Assembly (NCBI GenBank): GCA_002722255.1
Contig: PBLD01000001.1
Coordinates: 25,582-89,581 of the forward strand
Direction of reading: 5' to 3'
DNA: 64,000 bases
Source: Winogradskyella sp.
Lineage (GTDB): Bacteria; Bacteroidota; Bacteroidia; Flavobacteriales; Flavobacteriaceae
Shown here: positions 22,601 to 32,028 of the stretch, one piece after another
How positions within the stretch are numbered: position 1 is the first letter of the stretch
How the letters are laid out: each line of letters begins with the position of its first letter
Position numbers and translations under genes: made by a program
The notes under the pieces: model-generated
What the model was told of the DNA's origin: nothing
The model's database searches: none
What the model saw: the letters and a program-made list of their open reading frames with translations, nothing else

Positions 22601-22682
22601 CTTTCAGTTGTTTATTTGTTATTTTTTTACTTATTCTGATAACGAATTTACATTCTTAGTAATAAAAAAATGATAATTCAAT

Positions 22683-22700
22683 ATCGAAAACGTTTTCGAT
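22683..22700. promoter_or_regulatory. LacI-type operator 1
   Basis: ATCGAAAACGTTTTCGAT is a perfect 18-base palindrome with a central CG, the form bound by LacI/GalR-family dimers. It lies in the divergent region 83 bases from the receptor ATG and 66 bases before the regulator ATG. Confidence 0.85.
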
Positions 22701-22731
22701 TTCACGAAAACGTTTTCGATTTGTATATTTA
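22700..22731 (+). promoter_or_regulatory. Possible promoter of the LacI-type gene
   Basis: TTTC (22700-22703), 20 bases, then TATATTTA (22724-22731): each element differs by one base from the Bacteroidota consensus. Operator 2 fills the spacer, which would allow autorepression. The leader to the ATG at 22766 would be about 30 bases. Confidence 0.4.
22705..22718. promoter_or_regulatory. LacI-type operator 2
   Basis: CGAAAACGTTTTCG is a perfect 14-base palindrome with the same core as operator 1. The two centres are 20 bases apart, about two helix turns, so dimers would sit on the same face of the DNA. It overlaps the probable promoter of the regulator gene. Confidence 0.85.
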
Positions 22732-22765
22732 CATTATATTTTCTTTAACACTATACTATTGCCAA

Positions 22766-23812
22766 ATGAAACCCGTAACCCTCAAAGAAATAGCTGAAAT
22801 TTTAGGTATCTCAATTACAACAGTATCTAAGGCTCTCAAGGATTATCCAGATGTTAGTAAGAAGACTAAACGCTTGGTTAAAGAAACAGCGGCTACTTTA
22901 AATTATAAACCTAACGCATTTGCTGTTAATCTCAGAACAAGTGAATCGAAAACTATAGGCATTATAATTCCTGAGGTTGTCCATCATTTCTTTTCAAGCG
23001 TTATTAAAGGCATAATTGCACAAGCAGAGAAAAAAGGATATTTGGTCATCATACTTCAATCAAACGAGTCTTTTGAGCTCGAGAAAAAACAAATAGACTT
23101 ACTATTAAGTAAACGTGTTGACGGTATTTTAATGTCTTTAGCTAACGGAACTGTAAATTTTAATCATTTAAATGATATTATAGAGGCAGATACTCCATTA
23201 GTGCTATTTGATAAAATAGCAAAGGTTGTAAAATGTTCGAAGGTAATTATAGATGACCGTAAAGCTGCATACACTGCAACAAAACACCTTATTGATATCG
23301 GTTGTAAGAAAATAGCACATTTTAGAGGTCCATTGCTACCTCAAAATTCAATTGATAGATTTCTGGGTTATAAACAAGCTTTAACTGACCACAACATACC
23401 ATACAACCCTTCATTAGTTTATATATGCAACTGTAGTGATAAAAGTTTTGAGGAAGGAAAAGAAAGTGCAAGAAAATTACTGAAAGATCATAACGATGTA
23501 GATGGTATATTTATTAATACAGATTTGGTTGCAATAGGTGCGCTTACAGAATTTAATAAGCAAGGTATTATAGTGCCAGATGATATTGCTGTAGTTGGAT
23601 TTAGTAATTGGTTTATGTCTTCTGTAATTTCACCAACATTAAGCACTATTGATCAACCTGGATACGACATGGGCAAAACCTCTTTTAAATTACTATATAA
23701 AGAAATAAAACAACGTAAAAAGAAAGAACCAGTTACTTTTAAAACTGTAGAGTTACCTACCGAACTTGTAGTAAGAGAATCTTCTACTAAATCCATTACT
23801 GTAGAAAGTTAA
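22766..23812 (+). CDS. LacI/GalR-family transcriptional regulator
   Basis: 348 aa from the ATG at 22766 ([20 protein letters not shown]), which places the helix-turn-helix at the very N-terminus as in the family; the open frame extends 32 residues further upstream, but that part crosses the operators and is not protein. Residues 5-24 are the HTH, 30-56 the hinge region, and 62-340 the periplasmic-binding-protein-like effector domain ([53 protein letters not shown]). It most likely controls the divergent receptor-permease-kinase-phosphorylase operon through the two palindromes. The effector is unknown. Its last 17 bases overlap the end of queG on the other strand. Confidence 0.93.
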   Translation: MKPVTLKEIAEILGISITTVSKALKDYPDVSKKTKRLVKETAATLNYKPNAFAVNLRTSESKTIGIIIPEVVHHFFSSVIKGIIAQAEKKGYLVIILQSNESFELEKKQIDLLLSKRVDGILMSLANGTVNFNHLNDIIEADTPLVLFDKIAKVVKCSKVIIDDRKAAYTATKHLIDIGCKKIAHFRGPLLPQNSIDRFLGYKQALTDHNIPYNPSLVYICNCSDKSFEEGKESARKLLKDHNDVDGIFINTDLVAIGALTEFNKQGIIVPDDIAVVGFSNWFMSSVISPTLSTIDQPGYDMGKTSFKLLYKEIKQRKKKEPVTFKTVELPTELVVRESSTKSITVES

Positions 23813-24716
23813 TATTCCTTTTAAGACCAGAATATTTAGTACGTTTTACAGCTGATTTTTTAAACACTTTTCTAAAAGTATCTTCTGTAATCTCTTCCCA
23901 ATCTTTTTTTGTCATAGACAATAGTTCTGGATGCGGATTAAATAAAGGTTCACTATGCGGTTTACTAAACCGATTCCATGGGCAAACGTCCTGACATACA
24001 TCGCAGCCAAACATCCAATCATCAAACTTACCTTTCATGTCTGAGGGTAAATTATCTTTTAATTCTATTGTAAAGTACGAAATGCATTTACTTCCGTCTA
24101 CAACATAGGGTTCTGTAATGGCTTCTGTTGGGCAGGCATCAATACACGCTGTACATGTGCCACAATGGTCTGTAACTGGTGTATCATACTCTAACTCTAT
24201 ATCTATAATAAGTTCTGCAATAAAATAGAACGAACCTACTCTTTGAGTTAGTAGGTTAGAATGTTTTCCTATCCATCCTAAACCAGATTTTGCTGCCCAA
24301 GCTTTATCTAGTACAGGTGCAGAATCCACAAACGCTCGTCCATAAACTTCACCTATTTCCTCCTGAATAAAAGCCAGCAACAACTTAAGTTTATCCTTTA
24401 TTACAAAATGGTAATCTGTACCATAAGCATATTTTGATAGCTTATAGCTATTAGCCGTTTGCTCTTGGCTTGGATAATAATTTAACAATAATGACACCAC
24501 ACTTTTCGATCCTTCTACAAGTAGTGTTGGATCTAGACGTTTATCGAAATGGTTTTCCATATAACGCATTTCGCCATGCATATTTTTATTTAACCAAGAC
24601 TCTAACCTTGGCGCTTCTTCTTCTAAAAACTCAGCTTTGCTAATTCCACACGATAAAAAACCAAGCCGCTTAGCTTCTGCTTTGATAAGTTGTGTGTATT
24701 TAGAGTTGTTTTTCAT
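23796..24716 (-). CDS. queG: Epoxyqueuosine reductase
   Basis: 306 aa. It reduces epoxyqueuosine to queuosine in the anticodon loop of tRNAs with GUN anticodons, using cobalamin and two [4Fe-4S] clusters. The first ferredoxin-like cluster motif is [12 protein letters not shown], the second [13 protein letters not shown]; the DUF1730 region precedes them ([33 protein letters not shown]). The C-terminus [13 protein letters not shown] is typical and runs 17 bases into the end of the convergent LacI-type gene. The ATG overlaps the stop of the P450 gene (TAATG), so the two are translationally coupled. Confidence 0.95.
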   Translation of the reverse strand: MKNNSKYTQLIKAEAKRLGFLSCGISKAEFLEEEAPRLESWLNKNMHGEMRYMENHFDKRLDPTLLVEGSKSVVSLLLNYYPSQEQTANSYKLSKYAYGTDYHFVIKDKLKLLLAFIQEEIGEVYGRAFVDSAPVLDKAWAAKSGLGWIGKHSNLLTQRVGSFYFIAELIIDIELEYDTPVTDHCGTCTACIDACPTEAITEPYVVDGSKCISYFTIELKDNLPSDMKGKFDDWMFGCDVCQDVCPWNRFSKPHSEPLFNPHPELLSMTKKDWEEITEDTFRKVFKKSAVKRTKYSGLKRNINFLQ

Positions 24717-26050
24717 TAAGATCGTGGTTCAAATCTTAAGTAAGCATTCTTAGGCTTTAAGGTAATAAGAGGTGTTATTTCTATGGATTCAAACTCTGGT
24801 GTAATTTTATATTTTGAAACTAATTGACTTACTGCTATTATCATTTCAAACATAGCAAAATTATTACCAATGCATTTTCTCGGACCTGCACCAAATGGAA
24901 AATATTGTGAGGAATACTTTCGTCCACCTTCTGAAAAACGTTCTGGCATAAACGCTTCTGGTTGTTCCCACAATTGCGGATGACGATGAATCTCAAAAAT
25001 AGAAAATAATAAATTTGAACCTGATTTAAATTCCATGCCGCCAAAAGTATCGTCTGATATATTAACGCGATCTATAAAGTAAGCCGGTGGATATAACCGC
25101 ATTGCTTCTTCAACAACTTGCTGACACACTTTGGCCGAAGTTACTAAAGCCATAATATCTTCAGTTTCTTTTTTAATATTTGAAATCTCTTCAACAATTT
25201 TGTCTTGCCATTTAGGATTTTGTGATAATAACTGAAATGTAAAAGTTAAAGCATTAGATGTTGTTTCGTGCCCAGCAACAAATAATATTAATATTTCATC
25301 AATCAATTGTTCTTCACTCATCGGTGTGCCATCTTCATATTTGGCATCGAGTAGCATGTCTAATAAATCGTTTTGCCTAGAACCAGAATCTCTTCGTTCG
25401 TTAACAATACGTTTTAAAATCTCTCTTGCCTCCTTGGTGAGATCTAAATTCTTTTTTAAAATTCCGCTCGCTGAAAACCACCAAGCTAAATATGGTTGTC
25501 TTAACTCCTTAACGAACATTTTTTGGGTGGCCTCCGTAATAAATTGTAGTCTATGTATATCTTTTTGATTTACGGCACTACTAAATAATGATTTTACAAC
25601 AGTTTGAAATGCTAAATCATTTAAGATTGGGAAAATGTCTACTCTTTTATTTGGCTGAACTTTTTGATACTCGGTTTTAATAGTATCATATATATTATCC
25701 AGTAACAAATTAAGTTGCTTTTTATGAAAAGCAGGTTGAATAAGTTTTCGCTGTTTGCGCCAATGCTCTCCTTCGGACGTTAACAAGCCTTTGCCTACAT
25801 ACTTTGAAAGGTCTTCAGTTTGAATTGTACTTTTTGTATAATTCTTTTGATTTTTTTGAAGCACATACTCAGCAAACTCGGCATCGCGAGAGAAGTAGAT
25901 TTTTTTATTTAAACCTATTGTAAGACTAAACGTATTTCCTCTTTCAGAGAAATTTTTATGATGAAATGGTAATGGGTTTTTTAGAATATTTAGCGAGTGC
26001 CTTAAAAATTGAGATAAAGGTACGTTAGGAATGTTAGTGTATGTTTTCAT
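24716..26050 (-). CDS. Cytochrome P450
   Basis: 444 aa, soluble, full length. The I-helix motif AGHETTS, the K-helix EAMR (ExxR) and the haem-binding loop [16 protein letters not shown] with cysteine ligand Cys393 are all intact, so it should be an active monooxygenase. The sequence looks closer to the CYP102/fatty-acid-hydroxylase-like branch than to small bacterial class I P450s, but the substrate cannot be read from it. No ferredoxin, ferredoxin reductase or biosynthetic cluster is adjacent. It is placed between ruvB (13 bases upstream) and queG (1-base overlap), an unusual setting with no obvious functional link. Confidence 0.92.
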   Translation of the reverse strand: MKTYTNIPNVPLSQFLRHSLNILKNPLPFHHKNFSERGNTFSLTIGLNKKIYFSRDAEFAEYVLQKNQKNYTKSTIQTEDLSKYVGKGLLTSEGEHWRKQRKLIQPAFHKKQLNLLLDNIYDTIKTEYQKVQPNKRVDIFPILNDLAFQTVVKSLFSSAVNQKDIHRLQFITEATQKMFVKELRQPYLAWWFSASGILKKNLDLTKEAREILKRIVNERRDSGSRQNDLLDMLLDAKYEDGTPMSEEQLIDEILILFVAGHETTSNALTFTFQLLSQNPKWQDKIVEEISNIKKETEDIMALVTSAKVCQQVVEEAMRLYPPAYFIDRVNISDDTFGGMEFKSGSNLLFSIFEIHRHPQLWEQPEAFMPERFSEGGRKYSSQYFPFGAGPRKCIGNNFAMFEMIIAVSQLVSKYKITPEFESIEITPLITLKPKNAYLRFEPRS

Positions 26051-26063
26051 GCATCAATTAAAA

Positions 26064-27086
26064 TCAAAACAAACCTCCTTGTATTGGTCCTTTAATTTTA
26101 CCTAAATGTTTATACGCTTGTTCTGTAACTTCTCGTCCACGAGGTGTTCGCATTATAAAACCTTGCTGAATTAAAAAAGGCTCATACACCTCTTCAATTG
26201 TCTCAGCACTTTCACTTACAGCTGTAGCTAAGGTTGTAATTCCAACAGGGCCACCTTTAAACTTATCGATAATAGTGGTTAGAATTTTATTATCCATTTC
26301 ATCCAAACCATGCGCATCTACATTTAGTGCCTCTAAAGCAAACTTAGCGATTTCTATGTCTATTTTTCCATTACCCTTTATTTGCGCAAAGTCTCTAACA
26401 CGCCTCAATAAGGCGTTGGCAATACGAGGTGTGCCACGACTACGACCTGCTATTTCTATTGCAGCTTCCATAGATATAGGTACATTGAGTATTGAAGAAC
26501 TACGTTGTACAATTGTAGTTAGCAAGTCTGTCTTGTAATACTGCAAACGACTACTTATACCAAAACGTGCTCTCATCGGTGCTGTTAATAGTCCTGAGCG
26601 TGTTGTAGCCCCAACTAAAGTAAATGGATTTAAATTAATCTGAACTGTTCTAGCATTTGGTCCAGATTCTATCATAATGTCTATCTTATAATCCTCCATG
26701 GCAGAGTATAAATACTCTTCAACAATAGGGCTTAATCGATGTATTTCATCAATAAACAATACATCTCTATCATCGAGGTTTGTAAGTAAACCAGCCAAGT
26801 CACCTGGTTTGTCCAAAACCGGCCCTGAGGTTACTTTTATATTAACATCTAGTTCGTTTGCTAATATGTGAGCTAAAGTTGTTTTACCTAAGCCTGGAGG
26901 ACCATGAAAAAGTGTATGGTCTAGTGCTTCTCCTCTTAGATTGGCTGCCTGAACAAAAATCAATAAATTTTCTAACACCTGATCTTGACCTGTAAAATCA
27001 CTGAAAGTTAATGGTCTTAACTTCTTTTCGAGATCAAGCTCTTCCGGGCTATAATTATCGTTAGATGGATTTAGGTTTTCGTTCAT
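26064..27086 (-). CDS. ruvB: Holliday junction helicase subunit RuvB
   Basis: 340 aa from the ATG at 27086 ([16 protein letters not shown]); the open frame begins three codons earlier at a TTG, which is less likely. RuvB is the AAA+ motor that drives branch migration with RuvA. Seen: [14 protein letters not shown], Walker [10 protein letters not shown], Walker [11 protein letters not shown], sensor [18 protein letters not shown], and the C-terminal winged helix ending [20 protein letters not shown]. Heads the run ruvB-P450-queG. Confidence 0.96.
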   Translation of the reverse strand: MNENLNPSNDNYSPEELDLEKKLRPLTFSDFTGQDQVLENLLIFVQAANLRGEALDHTLFHGPPGLGKTTLAHILANELDVNIKVTSGPVLDKPGDLAGLLTNLDDRDVLFIDEIHRLSPIVEEYLYSAMEDYKIDIMIESGPNARTVQINLNPFTLVGATTRSGLLTAPMRARFGISSRLQYYKTDLLTTIVQRSSSILNVPISMEAAIEIAGRSRGTPRIANALLRRVRDFAQIKGNGKIDIEIAKFALEALNVDAHGLDEMDNKILTTIIDKFKGGPVGITTLATAVSESAETIEEVYEPFLIQQGFIMRTPRGREVTEQAYKHLGKIKGPIQGGLF

Positions 27087-27092
27087 ATAAAA

Positions 27093-27100
27093 CAAATATA
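27093..27100 (-). promoter_or_regulatory. Possible -7 element for ruvB
   Basis: TATATTTG on the minus strand ends seven bases before the ruvB ATG. If used, the mRNA would be nearly leaderless. The -33 region would fall in the terminator hairpin of the cox operon, and no TTTG is seen there. Confidence 0.35.
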
Positions 27101-27105
27101 AAGAA

Positions 27106-27132
27106 AAAGCCTTTCTAAATTTGAAAGGCTTT
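27106..27132 (-). terminator. Terminator of the act-cox operon
   Basis: Ten-bp stem AAAGCCTTTC (27106-27115) with GAAAGGCTTT (27123-27132), 7-nt loop, followed on the minus strand by a T-rich tail. It lies 24 bases past the stop of the cytochrome oxidase subunit I gene, the last gene of the operon. Confidence 0.8.
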
Positions 27133-27155
27133 CTATAATTATTATGTCTATGACG

Positions 27156-28952
27156 TTAGTGATGCAATTCCTCTTCACCTTCCTTCATTGGCACTGTTTG
27201 TGGCACAAAATCTTCATCATGACCAGGCTTACTGTAATCATATGGCCAACGGTATACGTGCGGTATTTCACCAGGCCAGTTACCATGTATGTGTTCTACA
27301 GGAGTTGTCCACTCTAATGTAGTAGATCTCCATGGGTTTTGAGGTGCTTTCTTACCGTAGAAAATACTACTAAAGAAATTGTATAAGAATATTAACTGTG
27401 CTACACCAGCAATTAATGCAAATACTGTAATAACTATTTGTGTATCTGCTGTATCATCAAACAATGGGAAATTTGAGTTTGTGTAATACCTTCTTGGTAA
27501 ACCTGCCATTCCTATAAAATGCATTGGAAAGAATACACCGTATGCACACACTGCTGTTATCCAAAAATGTAAATAACCTAATTTCTTATTCATCATTCTA
27601 CCAAACATTTTAGGGAACCAATGATATACACCTGCAAATACACCATATAATGCTGAAATACCCATTACCAAGTGGAAGTGAGCAACAACAAAATATGTAT
27701 CGTGTACGTTAATATCTAATGCACTATCACCTAAAATAATACCTGTTAAACCACCAGTAATGAATGTAGATACCAATCCAATTGAGAACAGCATAGCCGG
27801 ATTCATTTGGAGATTACCCTTCCATAGTGTGGTTATATAGTTAAATGCTTTTACAGCTGAAGGTATTGCAATTAATAATGTTGTAAAAGTAAATACAGAA
27901 CCTAAGAACGGATTCATACCAGATACGAACATGTGGTGACCCCAAACTATTGTTGACAAAAATGCAATAGCAAGGATAGAAAGAATCATAGCTCTATACC
28001 CAAAAATTGGTTTTCTAGAGTTTGTTGCGATAATTTCGGAAGTGATTCCTAATGCAGGAAGTAATACAATATATACTTCTGGGTGTCCTAGGAACCAAAA
28101 TAAATGTTCGTATAAAACTGGTGAACCACCTTGATAATGTAACACTTCACCTTGAATAAATATGTCTGACAAGAAGAATGATGTTCCAAAACTTCTATCC
28201 ATTATTAAAAGTAACGCTGCCGACAATAGAACTGGGAATGAAATTACACCAATAACTGCTGTGATAAAAAATGCCCAAATAGTTAACGGCATTCTTGTCA
28301 TTGACATACCTTTTGTTCTGAGGTTAATTACCGTTACAATATAATTTAATGAACCAAGTAAAGATGAGGCAATAAATATAGCCATAGACACTAGCCACAG
28401 CGTCATACCTGTACCAGAACCTGGTTGTGCCATAGGCAATGCACTTAATGGTGGGTAAATTGTCCAACCAGCAGCTGCAGGTCCCATCTCAACAAAGAAT
28501 GATAAAATCATTATAAGACATGACACAAAGAACAACCAATAAGACACCATATTAAGGAAACCTGACGCCATATCTCTTGCACCAATCTGAAGTGGAATAA
28601 GTAAGTTACTGAAGGTACCACTCAATCCAGCCGTTAACACAAAGAAAACCATTAACGTTCCATGTATGGTTACCAATGCCAAATAGATATCCGCATCCAT
28701 AACACCTTCTGGAGCCCACTTACCAAGTAAAGCCTTAAAAACTGCATTTTGTTGTTCTGGCCAAGCAATTTGCATACGTATCATTAAAGACATCAAAATA
28801 CCGATGATACCCATAACAATTACACCAGTAATTAAATACTGCTTTGCAATCATTTTGTGATCCTGACTAAATATATATTTAGTCACGAAAGTCTCCTTAT
28901 GATGATGTACGTCGTGATCGTCGTGATTGTGTGTATCTACTGTTGCTGACAT
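27156..28952 (-). CDS. coxA: Cytochrome c oxidase subunit I
   Basis: 598 aa with 12 or more membrane helices. This is the catalytic subunit holding haem a and the haem a3-CuB centre, which reduces oxygen to water and pumps protons. Conserved segments: FWFLGHPEVYIVLLPALGI (CuB histidine and cross-linked tyrosine region), WGHHMFVSGMNP (two CuB histidines) and HDTYFVVAHFHLVMG (haem histidines). The N-terminus has a His/Asp-rich tail (residues 8-18). It is the last gene of the act-cox operon, 26 bases after subunit II. Subunit III is not in the window. Confidence 0.97.
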   Translation of the reverse strand: MSATVDTHNHDDHDVHHHKETFVTKYIFSQDHKMIAKQYLITGVIVMGIIGILMSLMIRMQIAWPEQQNAVFKALLGKWAPEGVMDADIYLALVTIHGTLMVFFVLTAGLSGTFSNLLIPLQIGARDMASGFLNMVSYWLFFVSCLIMILSFFVEMGPAAAGWTIYPPLSALPMAQPGSGTGMTLWLVSMAIFIASSLLGSLNYIVTVINLRTKGMSMTRMPLTIWAFFITAVIGVISFPVLLSAALLLIMDRSFGTSFFLSDIFIQGEVLHYQGGSPVLYEHLFWFLGHPEVYIVLLPALGITSEIIATNSRKPIFGYRAMILSILAIAFLSTIVWGHHMFVSGMNPFLGSVFTFTTLLIAIPSAVKAFNYITTLWKGNLQMNPAMLFSIGLVSTFITGGLTGIILGDSALDINVHDTYFVVAHFHLVMGISALYGVFAGVYHWFPKMFGRMMNKKLGYLHFWITAVCAYGVFFPMHFIGMAGLPRRYYTNSNFPLFDDTADTQIVITVFALIAGVAQLIFLYNFFSSIFYGKKAPQNPWRSTTLEWTTPVEHIHGNWPGEIPHVYRWPYDYSKPGHDEDFVPQTVPMKEGEEELHH

Positions 28953-28978
28953 AATCTTTTTTCTGTTTCTTAATTTTT

Positions 28979-30046
28979 TTAATTCAATGATTTTGCAAAA
29001 GTGGTCTGCTCAGCCATCCAAGCATTATATTCTTCTTCAGTTTCTACAATAATCTTCATTTGCATATTGTAGTGAGATTTACCACAGATTTTGTTACAAA
29101 TTAATAAGTAATCAAACTCATAAGGTTCTAAAGGTTCTTCACCATTCAAAGTTAAATCCTTACTCTTCTCAGTTCTAATTTTATTAATATTTAAAACCTT
29201 CTCTTTCATAGCCTCTGTTTCACGCATCTCAGCTGTTGTTACAGTTGGTGTAAACCCAAATTGTGTTACCATGCCTGGCACACAGTTCATTTGTGCTCTA
29301 AAGTGAGGCATGTAAGCAGAGTGTAATACATCTTGAGAACGCATTTTAAATAAAACTGGTCTATTTACTGGTAGGTGTAATTCTGTAACAATAACATCAT
29401 CTTGTGCATTAAGATCTCCTTCGTCTACACCTAATATATTAGCTCTGTCTAAATCTATTAACCTAACATTTGCCTTTCCTAACACATTGTCTTCACCACC
29501 ATATCTTGCTTTCCAGTTAAATTGCTGTGCATAAAGCTCAACAACTAATGGATCTTCTTGATCGTCTACATTCATAATGTCATTCCAAGTAAATAATCCA
29601 TAGATAATTAAACCTGCTAAAACTACAACAGGAATACCTGTCCATATAGCTTCTAAAGTATTATTGTCAGCATAAAACAATGCTTTTCTACCCTTTTCTC
29701 CTCTATACTTAAAAGCAAAGTAATGTAACAGAAATTGAGTTACAGTTTGAACAATAAATATAACAACCATAGATATAGCCATAAGACTATCTATACCTGG
29801 ACCATGTTCTGAAGCTGAGTTAGACATTAATGGTAAATCTCCTAAGTACCAAAAACATAATATAGTAATGATATATATGAAGGCTAAGAAGCCCATCATT
29901 AAATAACCATTCATTTTGTTATCCTTATCATCAGCAATCTGAGTATTGCTTGCACCTACTTGAGCTAAGTCAAAAATCTTTATCAATTGCCAAATAGCAA
30001 CAGCTACAAAGAGTACAATTATAATAGTTAATAAAGTAGTAGTCAT
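28979..30046 (-). CDS. coxB: Cytochrome c oxidase subunit II
   Basis: 355 aa. Three hydrophobic segments (about 3-20, 47-66, 90-110, with a further one near 137-154) precede the periplasmic cupredoxin domain. The CuA site is intact: Cys317, Cys321, His325 and Met328 in CNKICGKSHYNM, plus the upstream histidine in DVLHSAYMPHF. An aromatic segment VELYAQQFNWKARYG helps electron entry. The enzyme accepts electrons from cytochrome c or directly from the alternative complex III encoded just upstream (24 bases from actF). Confidence 0.95.
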   Translation of the reverse strand: MTTTLLTIIIVLFVAVAIWQLIKIFDLAQVGASNTQIADDKDNKMNGYLMMGFLAFIYIITILCFWYLGDLPLMSNSASEHGPGIDSLMAISMVVIFIVQTVTQFLLHYFAFKYRGEKGRKALFYADNNTLEAIWTGIPVVVLAGLIIYGLFTWNDIMNVDDQEDPLVVELYAQQFNWKARYGGEDNVLGKANVRLIDLDRANILGVDEGDLNAQDDVIVTELHLPVNRPVLFKMRSQDVLHSAYMPHFRAQMNCVPGMVTQFGFTPTVTTAEMRETEAMKEKVLNINKIRTEKSKDLTLNGEEPLEPYEFDYLLICNKICGKSHYNMQMKIIVETEEEYNAWMAEQTTFAKSLN

Positions 30047-30070
30047 TATTGTATGATTTCTTTTTAAATA

Positions 30071-31444
30071 TTAATAATGGAAATGTTTACTTTCCTCTGT
30101 AAATGGATTTTGTTTTGCCAATAACGGAGCCTTACCTAAAGCTGTAAATACAATGAATAAAAATAATCCGCCAAATAGTAAGATAGCACCAATCTCTGGC
30201 ATACCTATAAACCATCTATCTACAACCGTTGCTGGCATAATCCAGTTAAAAACGTCTAGGTAGTGTCCACAAAGAATTACAATACCTGCCATAACTACAA
30301 ACCAGTTGATGCGTTTGTAATCACTGTTCATTAATAAAAGTAATGGGAAAATAAAGTTCATAGCTAACATTCCAAAGAAAGGAAGTTTGTAATGCTCTAT
30401 TCTAGTTACAAAATAAGTCACCTCTTCTGGTATATTAGAGTACCATATTAACATGAATTGAGAGAACCATAAGTATGTCCAGAATATACTAATACCAAAC
30501 ATAAATTTAGCTAAATCATGAATGTGACTGTCATTTACAAACTCTAACAACCCTTTTGACTTTAAGTAGATAGAGATCATTGCAATTACAGTAATACCAC
30601 TAACAAACATACTTGCAAAAACGTACCAACCAAATAGAGTACTAAACCAGTGAGGATCTACACTCATTATCCAATCCCAAGACATCATAGACTCAGTGTA
30701 GATATAAAACACTAAGAATGCTGCAGAGATCCTAAAGTTCTTTTTAAAGTTTTTATTGTCATTTGCATTATCTTGAGCAATAGAGAATTTTCTAGAGAAA
30801 TATCTGTATAAAGACCATCCTCCTAAGAATATAAGACCTCTAATAAAGAAACCTGTTTTATTTAACCAACCTGACTTACCTGCCACTAACTTATCATAGT
30901 TTTCGTGTCCTACTTCTGTAACACCATCTTTTAACCAAACAAATAAATGACTATCCGCTACAAAAGCAATTGCTAAAACAATTAAACCACCAGGTAAAAC
31001 ATAAGATGTAATACCTTCCATAACTCTAAATAAAACTGGTGACCATCCTGCCTGTGCAGCATATTGAATTGCGTAAAATGCTAACACACCTAAAGCAATC
31101 ATGAAGAAAAAGAATGCTCCAACATAAAGTGCTGCATAAGGTCTGTTGTGGATTTGATGTAGTGCATGCTCTTCATGATGTGTTAATCCACCATGAGCTT
31201 CTTCACCATGATGGTCTTCACCATGCGCTGCAACTTCATTATGTTCTGATTCTCCATGAGTTTCACCATGTGCATCAGTGGCGTGTGTATCGCCATGACC
31301 ATGATGCTCTTCAGCAAGCCTCTCAGTGATATTTTCTTCAGTATATCCGTGAGAATCAATGAATCCATAACCAACACCTATCAAACCGAGTACCATCATA
31401 ATAATAGCACCCATTCTTAATCGATTTGAAATTTTATATTCCAT
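30071..31444 (-). CDS. actF: Alternative complex III subunit ActF
   Basis: 457 aa, about ten membrane helices. ActF is one of the two quinol-side integral membrane subunits of alternative complex III, related to NrfD/ActC. After a first helix (12-28) there is a loop with 16 histidines between residues 47 and 99 (HHGHGDTHATDAHG and similar), then helices such as AALYVGAFFFFMIALGVLAF. The His-rich loop is unusually dense and may bind metal; whether all relatives share it was not tested. Fifth act gene downstream of actA, 22 bases after actE. Confidence 0.9.
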   Translation of the reverse strand: MEYKISNRLRMGAIIMMVLGLIGVGYGFIDSHGYTEENITERLAEEHHGHGDTHATDAHGETHGESEHNEVAAHGEDHHGEEAHGGLTHHEEHALHQIHNRPYAALYVGAFFFFMIALGVLAFYAIQYAAQAGWSPVLFRVMEGITSYVLPGGLIVLAIAFVADSHLFVWLKDGVTEVGHENYDKLVAGKSGWLNKTGFFIRGLIFLGGWSLYRYFSRKFSIAQDNANDNKNFKKNFRISAAFLVFYIYTESMMSWDWIMSVDPHWFSTLFGWYVFASMFVSGITVIAMISIYLKSKGLLEFVNDSHIHDLAKFMFGISIFWTYLWFSQFMLIWYSNIPEEVTYFVTRIEHYKLPFFGMLAMNFIFPLLLLMNSDYKRINWFVVMAGIVILCGHYLDVFNWIMPATVVDRWFIGMPEIGAILLFGGLFLFIVFTALGKAPLLAKQNPFTEESKHFHY

Positions 31445-31466
31445 TTATATAATCTTTATCTAAATC

Positions 31467-32027
31467 TTATTTTTCTAAATCTGCTTTAAGCTTTTCAACG
31501 TAAGCAACTACTTGCCAACGCTCTTTCTCGTTTAATTGGTTAGCATAAGAACCCATAGTGTTTTTACCATAGTAAATTACATGATAAATACTCCCTGTTG
31601 TAATAGCTCTACCTGCATCATCATAGCTTGGTACACCTAATATTTTTTCGCGATCAACAAGTTTGCCTTTTCCATTTCCTTTAGTTCCGTGACAAATTCC
31701 ACAGTAAATATCATAAAGTACTTTTCCTTCTTCGTAATCTACTTGTGTTGAATCTAATGGACTTGTTAATGTCGCTTTAGCTAACTCATAGCCTTCATTA
31801 GTATTTTCAATTTCATAAGGCATAAAATCACCTCTTGGTATAGTACCTTCTGCAGGTAACTGAGCTTCAACACCTGTTGCAAAAGCATCAGATTCCTGAT
31901 AGGTTTCATATCCTACTGATTGATACATATTAGGCATGTACTGGTAGTTAGGTCTTGAATCCTTTTTACAAGACACAAAACTTACTAATAAACCTAACGC
32001 TACGATATATTTCAATGATGTCTTCAT
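31467..32027 (-). CDS. actE: Alternative complex III cytochrome c subunit ActE
   Basis: 186 aa from the ATG at 32027, which gives a clean lipoprotein signal (MKTSLKYIVALGLLVSFVSC); an ATG four codons upstream is possible. One c-type haem site, CGICH, lies in a monohaem cytochrome c fold (about 100-186; TKGNGKGKL, TTGSIYHVIYYGKNTMGSYA). The protein is expected to be lipid-anchored in the periplasm and to pass electrons from the ActA haems to the oxidase. The start is one base from the actD stop, indicating coupling. Confidence 0.93.
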   Translation of the reverse strand: MKTSLKYIVALGLLVSFVSCKKDSRPNYQYMPNMYQSVGYETYQESDAFATGVEAQLPAEGTIPRGDFMPYEIENTNEGYELAKATLTSPLDSTQVDYEEGKVLYDIYCGICHGTKGNGKGKLVDREKILGVPSYDDAGRAITTGSIYHVIYYGKNTMGSYANQLNEKERWQVVAYVEKLKADLEK

Positions 32028-32028
32028 A

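Noticed and set aside
22670..22765. N-terminal extension of the LacI-type regulator by 32 residues
   Set aside because: It would be translated across both operators and the promoter, and would displace the helix-turn-helix from the N-terminus.
23796..27086. Natural-product cluster around the P450
   Set aside because: Neighbours are ruvB and queG; no synthase, ligase or transporter gene is nearby.
27087..27095. RuvB start at TTG three codons upstream
   Set aside because: The ATG at 27086 gives a normal N-terminus, and the TTG overlaps a -7-like element.
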